Of a DNA stretch of 38,612 bases, positions 1 through 8,593 are shown in pieces. Position 1 is the stretch's first letter; the number at the start of each line of letters is the position of its first letter. The notes under the pieces were generated by a model. That model was not told the DNA's origin. It searched no databases and worked only from the letters and a program-made list of their open reading frames with translations. Location of the stretch: NCBI GenBank assembly GCA_003427395.1, contig BFEA01000656.1, forward strand, positions 573,615 to 612,226. Direction: 5' to 3'. The translations under genes were made by a program, and so were the position numbers. The stretch comes from Chara braunii. Lineage: Eukaryota > Streptophyta > Charophyceae > Charales > Characeae.

Positions 1-1510
1 CAGTACACACGCATCCACCGTTCACAAGACAAGAAGACAGGGTCCTTGCGTAGGAGGATTACCCAGGAAACTAATGGAAGAGTTCCGGAAGAAGTTCTTT
101 CATACAGAATGCCGACTCATTTCCATTCAAGAGCGGGACAATCATTCAGACGCATCATCATTCGAGAGGAGAGAGAGAGAGAGAGAAAGAGTCAAAATAG
201 AAGACGACAAGGTCCGAAAAGAGAAAAGTTCGGCGTCACCGCCTTACACTCATGCCAAGAACAATCTGCAACAAAGGCGCATTCGCCGTTAATTCCACTA
301 TGGCCCCGGGCCAATCACTCACTCAACTCCAGTCATCGAACCTCATACCCGCACCGACGATCCCGGCCGTCGCGTGCTAACTCCCACCACTGCGATCGTC
401 ACCCCGCTGTCGTAAACTCGACACGGTTCGCCCGGATCCCACAGTCCGTCGTGGCGATCAAGCGCGCAACCGGCCAGCCTATCGTCAGCCCGACAGGACT
501 TTCCGACTCACATCAATCCACTATACCTAGCCTTTGCTTCCCGGAAGTTGGCTTAGGATTCGAAAACGTAAGAGAGGTTTGCGGACGCGCTTGCGGGTTT
601 TATAGTTGTGACAGGGGAGATAGAAGGGGGAGAAGGTGACAGGAAAGTTGAGGTGTAAGAGGAGAAGCAGGAGGAGAAGACTTTGAGAAGAGTGCTCTAC
701 GAACGCCATGCTGATCCCACGGAACTCAAGGTTCAACCAATCAGATTCGTCGTGCGATAGGAAGGTCCTATCGATCCACGCACCTGATTGGCGAGCGGGA
801 GTTATCGAGGGATCGATCGGGCGTCGTACGCCAGACATAGAGGGTGAGAAGAGAAAAGGCGCGGGAGGTGGCGCAAGACGGGTCCAAGATTCAGATGATC
901 AAGAAAGGGAAATGGGCGCGCGAAAGCAAGGCGGGAGAGAGAGAGAGGGAGAAGGGAAAATAGTTACGGGGAGAGAGAAAAAGGAGGGAGAAGGGAAGGG
1001 AGGCGCGGGAGGGAGCGATGCGGGGGACAGAGAGGAGGAAGCTTTTGCATGCACGGCGCCGTCAACAAAAAAAGAAAAAGGTACCGAAACAGTTACAGCT
1101 TGCTTCTATCCTAATTCAAAATTGAAATCATCATATCCGCGCGCGAAAAAGCGACGCGGGAAAGGAAAATCCTACGCCTATTCGTATTCACGCAAAATTC
1201 CGAAAGTTTTCCCCGACGCGCCCAAGAACATTCACACACCCAAAAAGGACACGTCAAAGTTCCGCTTATCCCGGAATTCACAACTACCGAGCCCAATTCC
1301 CAGTGCGCTCGCTAAGGCGCTCGTAAATTCCCATGTATTTCCCGACTTTGCAAGAAGAAAAACAGAACTCAGCAGTCGAAAAAGCTTTCAAAAAGGAAAA
1401 TGCGGCACCCGAAAGCAAGAATTCAAAACGGGGTTTTCCTGGGGTTGGTATGATACAAGCAAAAGAAAGGGTACGAAAGATGGCACGGGGTCGGGAAGTG
1501 GTTCGTCACA
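1..1510 (-). repeat. LTR-like repeat, copy 1 (partial, presumed 3' LTR of element 1)
   Basis: This block matches 16105-17614 without net length change (constant offset 16104). The first 300 bases show roughly 3 percent mismatches. Both copies end in TTCGTCACA on the plus strand and then diverge at once, so on the minus strand the repeat begins with TGTGACGAA, a usual TG start for an LTR. Its other end is cut off by the window edge. It holds GA-rich stretches at about 164-200 and 880-1040. ORFs read through it in several frames look like by-products of purine-rich sequence. No polypurine tract is obvious immediately next to 1511, which leaves some doubt that this is the 3' LTR of the adjoining internal region. 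Confidence 0.75.
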
Positions 1511-1908
1511 TATGTGATGCGTAGGGGGTTCCAAAATTATGCGATCTCCTGATTGCATGTCATGGCGAAAAAGAAGAGGGGAGAACAGAGTGATGCATGA
1601 GGAACCAAGCGTAGCAACAGAGCAGAAAGAAGTACAAGGAACAATAACNGGGCCGCGGATGAGATGGCGACAACATCCGTGGCAAGATCTATGTAGCCTT
1701 GTCATATGCAACCCTCTGCCTTGTGGAGAGCGTCCAGGTGACGCCATCATGGTCCACCTGATCTCCGTGTGCTCTTCACCTTTGCTCGTTGCCGTTTGTC
1801 GAATCAGCGCGTAGGTTGACGTCATCGTTGATGTCGTGATCTTCACGAAGCTTACTTATTCGTGCCGATGAAGGGAGAAAAAAAGGGGGGGGGTCAAGTG
1901 AATGGGAT
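1511..1908. other. Spacer between LTR repeat and ORF C, with an assembly N and a purine tract
   Basis: I see no gene here. A single N lies at 1649, probably a contig join. A purine-only run on the plus strand (GAAGGGAGAAAAAAAGGG and following Gs) sits at about 1869-1893. That is the wrong strand for a polypurine tract of a minus-strand element, so I do not call it one. Confidence 0.6.
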
Positions 1909-2634
1909 CTACCGCCTAGCTGGAATAGGCCAGTAGAGGCGGTACATACCGGGGATCTCGCGGGGATGACGAGGAGGGAGTGGGGGTAGGAAGCGATTCA
2001 TCCCTTCCATCGTCACCGGGAGCTCCTCATATCGGATGATCCGGTGGAAGCGGGGGAAATGATCGCCACTGCGGGGGAGGGAGGCGAGGTAGTCGCAATA
2101 GAAGGAGGAGAGGGTATGGAAAAGTGCCGCTCGAAAGATCTCGAAGTGGCGGCAAGCGGGGATTGTCCCCGTGGCGACGCAATAAACTTCTACCACGTTG
2201 GATCGCTCCCATGCAGCGCTGAACAGCAGGAGATGCCAGCAGAACGTGGGAGCAGCGGACCGAAGGGAGGCGTGGGGGTGGACGGTGGCGAGTAGACGGG
2301 TAGAGTAGAAGTCGTGAAAGAGATGGGGATGGAAAGGATGGGAAGGGAAGGTGACGGGAGTATGGATCTGCTCGAGGGTGAGGAAATCAAGGGGTCGGCG
2401 GGACAGCGTCTGAGGTCGAAGGCCTATCGCCCGCATTGGTACATGGGCGAACTGGGGGACGGGTGGGGCTGGAGGAGGAGGGGGATCGGCGTCGTCTCCG
2501 TCGCGCGGTACTTGAGGTGGCGGCTGCAGGGTCGCCATCTTCGGGCCTCGGCGGCTCTGGATCCCTAGTCGGATCGCTACCGATGTGCAGGCTAGCCTTG
2601 CTAGCGAACTCCGACTGGCGCTTTCCGGAGGCAA
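1909..2634 (-). CDS. ORF C, accessory protein of element 1, unknown function
   Basis: The predicted protein has 241 residues. Residues 1-70 are basic, then proline-rich (a PPPPPAPP run). From about residue 68 (MRAIGLRP, then PLDFLT) to about 230 it is homologous by eye to the translation of 25513-26166 in element 2. Shared blocks include RAIGLRP, PLDFLT, the G-T-I-P-A-C motif and YLASLP. There is no signal peptide or convincing membrane segment. It is the last ORF before the LTR, the position where env sits in some Ty3/Gypsy elements, but nothing env-like is visible. The start overlaps the end of ORF B by 248 bases in another frame. I do not recognise the family. Conservation over a frame-shifted overlap argues that it is a real gene. 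Confidence 0.6.
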   Translation of the reverse strand: MPPESASRSSLARLACTSVAIRLGIQSRRGPKMATLQPPPQVPRDGDDADPPPPPAPPVPQFAHVPMRAIGLRPQTLSRRPLDFLTLEQIHTPVTFPSHPFHPHLFHDFYSTRLLATVHPHASLRSAAPTFCWHLLLFSAAWERSNVVEVYCVATGTIPACRHFEIFRAALFHTLSSFYCDYLASLPRSGDHFPRFHRIIRYEELPVTMEGMNRFLPPLPPRHPREIPGMYRLYWPIPARR

Positions 2635-3421
2635 TCTCTTCGCGCTTTCGCGCCGCTTCCGGATCTTCCGCCTCTATTCCCGTACGCGTCGCTTCCTCCG
2701 ACGGGGCTTCCCACTCGGACCCGGTTCCTTCTTCTTCATCTTCCTCCTCACTCAGCTCGCCTTCGCTATGTTCACTATAGCTTCCCTCCTCCGATGTCTC
2801 CTCGTCGTCGTCTTCTTCTTCGTCGTGGTCGTCGTCAATCACCACTTCTTCTGCCCTCGCGTAGAAGGCGGAAGGGATGATCTCGTACGGCTTCAGATAC
2901 TCCTGCCGCGATGGTAGCGTATCCTCGTCCATAGGTTCCTCCAAGCACGAAGTCCACTGAAGGTACGGATCCAAGGATCGCTCGAAAATGTACGGAGCAG
3001 GATTGTTGTCGCTCTGAAAGTAGATGTCGGGCGAGAGATCGTCAGCCAATTGCACGATTTGTGCGATGAGTTCCTGTGCAATCAACTGACGGCGACCCGG
3101 TCGTACTGATCCAAAGAGGAATCCAATAAGATCTCCTTCCGCGTTAATCCTCCAACCCTGTATGATCAGCAGCTCCGGCTTCTCGATCCACGTGGGGTGC
3201 TCGATAGTGCCCGTCCACTTTACTTGTACTCGGGTCAGGCAGAAGGACAACTCCTCGAAAGTTTCGCGCCACAATCGCCAATGTCCAGGATTGATAAGCG
3301 GGACCGAAAGAGGCTCGAACGAGAAGGAAAGAGAAGGGTGAAGATCGGATTGCCAGAAGGTGGGGAAGAGAGAGGGGAGACCAAAGATGGAGAGAGGAGC
3401 GAGAAGAGCAGCGTGGTTCAT
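2387..3421 (-). CDS. ORF B, acidic accessory protein of element 1, unknown function
   Basis: The predicted protein has 344 residues. Residues 1-160 form a folded-looking region with hydrophobic and aromatic residues (LINPGHW, PELLIIQGWR, GDLIGFLFG). Residues 191-250 are almost all Asp, Glu and Ser, and residues 307-312 are an Arg run followed by Ser/Pro. Element 2 has the same order at 26170-27110: a core with ELLIVQAWR and GDLLGILFG, an acidic region, then an Arg/Ser-rich tail. A long acidic tract followed by a basic tail resembles histone-binding or nuclear proteins in composition, but that is only an analogy. I do not recognise the domain. The ATG lies 31 bases after the stop of ORF A, and the tail overlaps ORF C. 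Confidence 0.6.
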   Translation of the reverse strand: MNHAALLAPLSIFGLPSLFPTFWQSDLHPSLSFSFEPLSVPLINPGHWRLWRETFEELSFCLTRVQVKWTGTIEHPTWIEKPELLIIQGWRINAEGDLIGFLFGSVRPGRRQLIAQELIAQIVQLADDLSPDIYFQSDNNPAPYIFERSLDPYLQWTSCLEEPMDEDTLPSRQEYLKPYEIIPSAFYARAEEVVIDDDHDEEEDDDEETSEEGSYSEHSEGELSEEEDEEEGTGSEWEAPSEEATRTGIEAEDPEAARKREEIASGKRQSEFASKASLHIGSDPTRDPEPPRPEDGDPAAATSSTARRRRRRSPSSSSPTRPPVRPCTNAGDRPSTSDAVPPTP

Positions 3422-3452
3422 TGGGGATGGGGGAAGAGAACGAGGGTGGGAA

Positions 3453-3929
3453 TCACAACTGGCCGTTCGCGCGGTGATCGGCGAATGCCGTCAGGGTCCG
3501 ATGCAAAGATCGGGATGATGTTATACCCCTCCCGGGCGAGACGTGCTGCCACACGTTGGACACTTGCTCCGTCCACTCGCACAGCGAGGCCAAGATCGCG
3601 GTATGCCACAGCGGATTGACCGAGCTGATGTCGCCGGTGAATGCCGCCACTGTGGTGACGTGGCTCGTTGTGGGACCCGCTCGCCGATGAACTGCAGAAA
3701 CCTCCGCGAACACTATCGCGTGAGGGCTTCCTTCTATCCGAAACGCGGCGGCGGCACAGATACCTTTGTCGCAGAAGAATCGCATCAAACGGCGGAGATC
3801 CGTATTGAGCCGAGGGTGACAAACTTGCCGGATCTCTGAGATGTGGCCACGTGGCTGCCGCAACTGTGCGTTGAGAACCCGCTCTGTGATGAAACTCATG
3901 GCGAGGTCGGAGAGGAGGACGAGGGACAA
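3453..3929 (-). CDS. ORF A, accessory protein of element 1, unknown function
   Basis: The predicted protein has 158 residues. Its start overlaps the 3' end of the integrase frame by 34 bases, which suggests coupled or frameshifted translation. The likelier start is the second Met (residue 11, MSFITE), because the element 2 copy begins with the equivalent MSFSTE. The middle (PRLNTDLRRLMRFF, then VAAFTGDIS) aligns with PRLSPDLLRFAAFF and VAFSGDIT in element 2. No known motif or membrane segment is visible. Function is unknown. The conserved position right after pol marks it as part of the element. Confidence 0.6.
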   Translation of the reverse strand: MSLVLLSDLAMSFITERVLNAQLRQPRGHISEIRQVCHPRLNTDLRRLMRFFCDKGICAAAAFRIEGSPHAIVFAEVSAVHRRAGPTTSHVTTVAAFTGDISSVNPLWHTAILASLCEWTEQVSNVWQHVSPGRGITSSRSLHRTLTAFADHRANGQL

Positions 3930-5240
3930 GAGGGAGAAAGAGAAGAGAGGGTTAGATCGTCGTCGTTTTCCTCGCTTTTCGAGGAAGAAGAGGGAGGAAA
4001 ATCAGAAGGAGGAAGGAGACGGAGGTAGGAGGTATGTCTGACGATGGGGACGGAGCTATGGCTAGCGCTAGCCTTAGGCGCGGTACGCACCATGTTGGCG
4101 TCGTTGGGCCCGAGTTCGACAATCTGAAAACAGCCAGAGAACTTGGGAGCGAGTTTCTGGTCGCGTGCACATTTACATACCTGCACTAGGTCCCCCAATT
4201 TATACTGGTACTGGGGCCCAGCATTTCCATTCCGGGCCTCGTAGCTACGGACCTGTCTACCGTGGGCCAGCTCGGTCATCCTTTGTCTTTTTCGGGTTAG
4301 CTTTGAACGGCCCGTTCCATCAAATCGGTGTACTTTTGGCCTTTGCCTTGAGGGCTGCACGCGTGTCTCTACCCCCTGCTTCGGCAATTTTCGAGTTACC
4401 CCGGTAATCGACACAGGGGAGGTTATTAGTTCGAAGCTGAAAGGGGGTGAAGCCCGTAGACTCGTGAGGGGTGGCCCAGTGGATCCCGACGATCTGATAT
4501 ACGAGCTCGGGCCAAGGACGCGTGTTGTGTGCCGCTAAGTTCCTGCGAAGGGCGGTTTTAATCATACGGTTGGCATTCTCGGCCAACCCATTCGACTGGG
4601 ATACGTTGGGTGCCGTATGTCGGAGCGTGACGCCCCTTCGCGCAAGCAGTTCTTCTACCTCACCTTTAAATTCAGATCCATTGTCAGTTAGAATTTCTTC
4701 CGTATCTAGGTGGGTATAGAGGAATCGTTCAATGTATGTGGTTATTTCGGCGGCCTTTCGGGTCTTACAAGGATAGACTTCGATGTATTTGGAGAAATGG
4801 TCAATTAAAACTAACAGGATGGAATATTCACAGCGGTTTGGGCCAGGTGGCACGTCAATATTTGTCGTGTCCATACCGACTCGCTGGAAAGGACGGTCTA
4901 CTTCCGTTGGCACGATCGTGTTTGGTCCCCGTATAGGGGCGCGATCAGCGGCACAGACTAGACAGTTAGCGACAATGTATTATATTGGACCAGAACCATC
5001 GATTCTGGTCTACAGTTGCCTCCGTGACACATATCGCGAAATGAGCGGCCTGTTCCTCGTGAGCAGATCGGATCCAATCGTATCTCGGGAAGGGATGGGG
5101 AACTGTCAGCCACGAACCCGATCCGTCAGTTTTACGCTTTTCCAAATGACCGTTGATCCATCAATAGTCCCAAGATCTCTCGGTCGCCCTACGTCTGTCG
5201 TGTTTGGTGAGATGGCTTAATGATAATCCCGCTAATTTCA
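3896..5240 (-). pseudogene. int: Integrase of element 1 (zinc domain, DDE core, C-terminal domain), frameshifted
   Basis: Integrase joins the element cDNA to chromosomal DNA. The N-terminal zinc-binding part is readable at about 4955-5100 (RYDWIRSAHEEQAAHF, then NCLVCAAD), but frames change within it. The core is open at 4320-4913. It shows the first Asp in GMDTTNID, the second in TDNGSEF, and the catalytic Glu in NGLAENANRM about 35 residues later, so the D,D-35-E triad is present. The C-terminal domain continues in another frame at 3896-4414 (KLAPKFSGCFQIVELGPND) and ends in a Ser/Pro/Asp-rich tail. No chromodomain is seen after it. At least two frameshifts make this copy inactive as written. 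Confidence 0.85.
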
Positions 5241-5609
5241 TCAATAGAATTTTATCCGTCCAAACTTCCGTCCGTCCATATTTTTTGTCGTATTCAGGAC
5301 CGTTCGTACGGCGGTCTCGAATCGAACCTCCGTGGGGAGTTTGTTCGTTCTACACAGGGGGCACCTCCATTCCTTGCTATTCGTTTGATATCGTACGCAG
5401 GCCCCGTGCGCACGATTGACACACGTGGCACATTCTACCCAATCGACAAACCCAGTTTCGAAGGGATGACAGTCGACTCCGTAAACCCGTGCAATACAGG
5501 TGCAAAAATAACAGAATTTATCGGGGAGGGTGTCAAAGAAAGCTGAGGAAGTAAGAGGGGCAGAATTAGTAGGAGAAGAAGGGGTTGTGAAGGTAGGCGG
5601 GGTAGTCAT
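5241..5609 (-). CDS. PHD-type zinc finger ORF between RNase H and integrase, element 1
   Basis: The predicted protein has 122 residues. After a Thr/Ser/Pro-rich N terminus, residues 33-86 spell a C4HC3 finger: Cys33, Cys36, Cys60, Cys63, His68, Cys71, Cys83 and Cys86. The PHD hallmarks are there, with a Trp two residues before the third Cys (DWVEC) and W-x-C-P-x-C at the end. Loop lengths (23 and 11) are just outside the usual limits. PHD fingers commonly bind histone H3 tails, so a role in choosing chromatin targets for integration is a reasonable inference. The finger leads straight toward the integrase zinc domain, and element 2 has the same arrangement, so it is probably a domain of Pol separated here by frameshifts. 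Other RING or PHD-like zinc fingers are possible. Confidence 0.7.
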   Translation of the reverse strand: MTTPPTFTTPSSPTNSAPLTSSAFFDTLPDKFCYFCTCIARVYGVDCHPFETGFVDWVECATCVNRAHGACVRYQTNSKEWRCPLCRTNKLPTEVRFETAVRTVLNTTKNMDGRKFGRIKFY

Positions 5610-5679
5610 GATGACAGAGGGGAAGAGACGGGACTGAATTGTGGAGAGAGTAGAGCAGGCAAATTAGTCCTCATGCCAC

Positions 5680-6150
5680 CTACTGCTTCGACAAAATCTC
5701 CACTTGGCCGTATAGAGGTCCAATCTTCCGCTCGGGTTCGTTCCACGGAATCACCTCCTCATTCCTCGAAACTTTCTCAGGCCGGTGCAGTCGTGTCAAT
5801 CCATCCCCATTCCCATGTCTCTCGTGCTTCTGATGACGAATGTCAAAGTCCATTCTCTGCAGCACCGTTGCCCATCGCCCAATCATGCCCGAGTAATCCT
5901 TCGACTTCTTCAGAGTCAACAGGGGCTCATGATCAGTCACCAGGGTGAACTTTCGCCCATACAGGTAAGCACGAAAGTGACTGATTCCCCAGAGAGCCGC
6001 ATAGCATTCTCTCGTCGGAGCGGCGTAGTTGCACTTGCAGGTGAGTATTGATTTGGACGCATACTCCACCACACTCTCGAGTCCACTTGGTCCCACCATG
6101 GGCAAGGATCGCCGAAATCGCCTCTGGCTGCCAGTCGGTGATGAGAACAA
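5680..6150 (-). pseudogene. RNase H domain of element 1 Pol
   Basis: RNase H removes the RNA strand during cDNA synthesis. The frame contains EYASKS, then ECYAALWGISHFRAYLYG and TDHEPLLTL, all typical of Ty3/Gypsy RNase H, ending with NGDGLTRLHRPEK. Its first part overlaps the RT frame (5933-6892) in a different frame. The frame change comes near 6060-6150, where the RT frame loses homology, so RT and RNase H were one reading frame originally. The stop at 5680 is 71 bases before the PHD ORF. Confidence 0.85.
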
Positions 6151-7080
6151 AAGGCTTTTCGGGATCCGGTTCTATAAGGATAGAAGCCGAAACGAGGGCA
6201 GCCTTTTGTTTGGAAAACGCTTGATCGCACTCCGGCGTCCAGATCAACGGCTGATCCTTGCGCAGGAGATTTGTGAGGGGTCCCGCAATCGTCGCGAAAC
6301 CCTTGATAAATCTTCGGTAATACGAGGCTAGGCCCAGAAAGGCGTGAACTTGCCTGATAGTGGTAGGCACTTGCGCGTCCCTGACAACTGCCACCTTCTG
6401 CGGCTCCGGTTGGAGTCCCTTGTCTGTCACCACGTGCCACAGGAAAGAAATGGTGGTGAGGAAAAAATGACACTTCTCAAGCGCCACCTTGAAGTCGGCA
6501 TCTCGTAACGCATGCAGTGCCCATTCGATGTGCGGCACGTGTCCCTCGTAGGAGCTCGAATACACCAGGATGTCATCCATGTACACGATCACGCAGTAGT
6601 TGATGATGCTCTGCGCCAGGCGAGTCTTCCGTACAAAATTATGAAAAGCCATGTTCATAGCCCGTTGGAAAGTCGCAGGGGCGTCGCAGATACCCATCGG
6701 GCATCGAATCCATTGCCACGTACCCTCGAAAAGCACAAACGCGGTTTTCAGACGATCTTTTTCTCGGACAAGAAGATGATGGAATCCATGGCGAACATCA
6801 AACTTGCTGAAAAATCGAGCACTCCCAATCACATCCAACAATTCATCAATCCGGGGGAGAGGGTACACATCTTTAATCGTGATATCATTCAATTTTCGAT
6901 AATCAATACAAATACGAATCCCTCCGGCTTTTTTAGGTACGATTACTACGAGAAAAGACCATGGACCTATAGCAGGTTCGATCCATCCATTGGCTTCGAA
7001 CTCCTTAATCCGCTGAAAGGCGGCCGCTCGTTGAGCTGGCGAGTATCGGTAGGGAGCGTTGCTAATGGCGGATGATCTCC
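5933..7080 (-). pseudogene. Reverse transcriptase of element 1 Pol
   Basis: RT copies the element RNA into cDNA. The open frame 5933-6892 contains DITIKDVYPLPRID, FSKFDVRHGFHHL, the FEGTWQWIRCPMGICDAPATF region and the catalytic box VYMDDILVY, followed by the connection domain (FLGLASYYRRFIKGFA). The N-terminal part continues upstream in the same frame through ICIDYRKL and VPKKAGG to about 7080. There the protein changes frame relative to the upstream open frame (6967-7398), so at least one frameshift separates it from the linker. YMDD and the other visible catalytic residues are intact, unlike in element 2. Confidence 0.92.
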
Positions 7081-7756
7081 CGTGAGAATGGCATGCTCAA
7101 TTACATTAGTTAAACCGATATTATTGTCATGCTCGCTCAACACTTTTGCGTAACCATTCAATACACAGGCTAACGACTTCCGAAGTTTCGCGGGAACGTG
7201 ACTCGGGAGGGGGATCGTTGATTCCCTGGACATATTAAGGGGCATATCGATCCAATCAACCGGCCGTTCCCGCCGCTCATGGACACTAGAGAAAACGGAA
7301 CTACTGGTGCGAACAGAAAAGACAGTTGCTATCATCTGGGACTCAGCGGGGCTGATCATCTCCGGTTTCTTTAGTTCCAGCGTCAGTCTCTGAACCAACC
7401 GAAGTTGGTTCCACAGGTAACCCTGTTAGATCCGTCATTTCTTGCATTAGATTCGGCACGTCACTTACCGGTGCTTCCACTTCTTGTTTAATCAAGGTGA
7501 TGGTGGTTCCCGTCGTTAGTAATGATCGGGGTGGAAAAACAGAAACGTCCAAATACTGTTCCGTTTGCTGATAACGCGTTCGTAAAGAAAGAGCTCCCTC
7601 ATACAAGGTGCGAGGGGGTTCCAAATCATCAGCCAGATCGAAAACTTGTATTATGGGTTTCCCGAGGAGGACTGAAGGACTGACCTGGGTTGTTAGAGGC
7701 GTGAATGCACTGTCTTCAGAATCCACGTGGAAGCTTCGAGCAGTGTCGGGGCACAC
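7080..7756 (-). pseudogene. Protease-RT linker of element 1
   Basis: Two overlapping minus-strand frames (7343-7756 and 6967-7398) fill the gap between protease and RT. The first carries PRTLYEGALSLRTRYQ and PPRSLLTTG, which align with PRTLYEATTPLLSRYR and PRSLLTTD in element 2 (31226-31555). The second carries EHAILTGDHPP, the usual sequence just before the RT fingers. No enzyme motif is seen. It is a conserved spacer of unknown function, split by a frameshift near 7343-7398. Confidence 0.6.
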
Positions 7757-7804
7757 TCGAAATTCTTCGGGGGTTTCATATTTGAAAAGTTGAACCAGAT
7801 GCTT

Positions 7805-8572
7805 TCATTCTTCTTCGCTGGGTATCTCTTCTTCGTATTCCTGTTCCCTAATTCCGTTACTGAGGTCTGAGGGCGAGCACTCCTCGGGATCAATGTATCG
7901 AATCATCCCGATGGGAGCTGAGTTAGGGACCCGTTTTATCATTCGGGTGGAAACTCGCAAAGAAACAGTTTGAGGTTTTCCTCCAGTTTGCGTGAGCACC
8001 AGTTGCTTCGAATCGAAATGCAGACGGGCGCCCACCGCCATTGCCCAAGGTAATCCCAACAACACAGAGTAGGAACGTACATCTATTACGAGTGCGTTAA
8101 CAAGGACGTGTACTCGCCCGACCTTTACCACCACGTTCTCAATAATGCCTACAATGCTCATGGGTTCCTCGTCGGCAGAGACATAGTTGTCCTTGCCAGA
8201 TTGAGGAAGAATAGATCCAAGTCGTCTCGTCATTTTGACAGTATCTAACGATATGGCCACTGCAGAAGACCCTGTGTCGATAAGGGCATTAAACGGCTTG
8301 CCCCAGACTTCACAGTCACATTCTGCGCTTTTCCATAGTACCGGTCGAACTCGTATGAAGTGATTTTTTTCTGCTAAAGAGATTGCTGCTATGCGTGCAG
8401 CTTCGGGTGCAGGTTCTTTTGTGTCCGGCTCAGGGGATACCACTTGCTCACCTTCTTCCTTCTTCTTCAACATCCGTTGTATGCGTTGATAGGTGAAACG
8501 CTTTTGATTTTTCTGGCAGTGTTGTAAAAGTTTATCGTTCGCCGCTTCAGATATGGTGAGCAGATGCCCCAC
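7805..8572 (-). CDS. Retroviral-type aspartic protease of element 1
   Basis: The 255-residue frame carries the active site ALIDTGSSAVAIS (Asp99-Thr100-Gly101) and a flap/second-motif region ending SVLLGLPWAM. These are typical of the retropepsin fold that cuts Gag-Pol. It is in the same frame as gag and is separated from it only by a TGA at 8594-8596, so it was probably translated as part of a Gag-protease protein. The end is acidic (EEEIPSEEE). The alignment with element 2 protease (31768-32550) is good across the whole domain. Confidence 0.85.
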   Translation of the reverse strand: MGHLLTISEAANDKLLQHCQKNQKRFTYQRIQRMLKKKEEGEQVVSPEPDTKEPAPEAARIAAISLAEKNHFIRVRPVLWKSAECDCEVWGKPFNALIDTGSSAVAISLDTVKMTRRLGSILPQSGKDNYVSADEEPMSIVGIIENVVVKVGRVHVLVNALVIDVRSYSVLLGLPWAMAVGARLHFDSKQLVLTQTGGKPQTVSLRVSTRMIKRVPNSAPIGMIRYIDPEECSPSDLSNGIREQEYEEEIPSEEE

Positions 8573-8593
8573 TGGGATGGGAACGCGAATATC

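Noticed and set aside
46-1517. Long plus-strand frames in the LTR repeat (also 15940-17258)
   Set aside because: Present in both copies because the copies are nearly identical, but the composition is that of purine-rich LTR sequence, with stops at differing positions and no recognisable domain.
1869-1893. Polypurine tract
   Set aside because: It is purine-rich on the plus strand, the wrong strand for the minus-strand element, and not adjacent to the LTR end.
1909-3929. Env-like gene after pol
   Set aside because: No signal peptide, transmembrane segment or envelope motif is visible in ORFs A, B or C.
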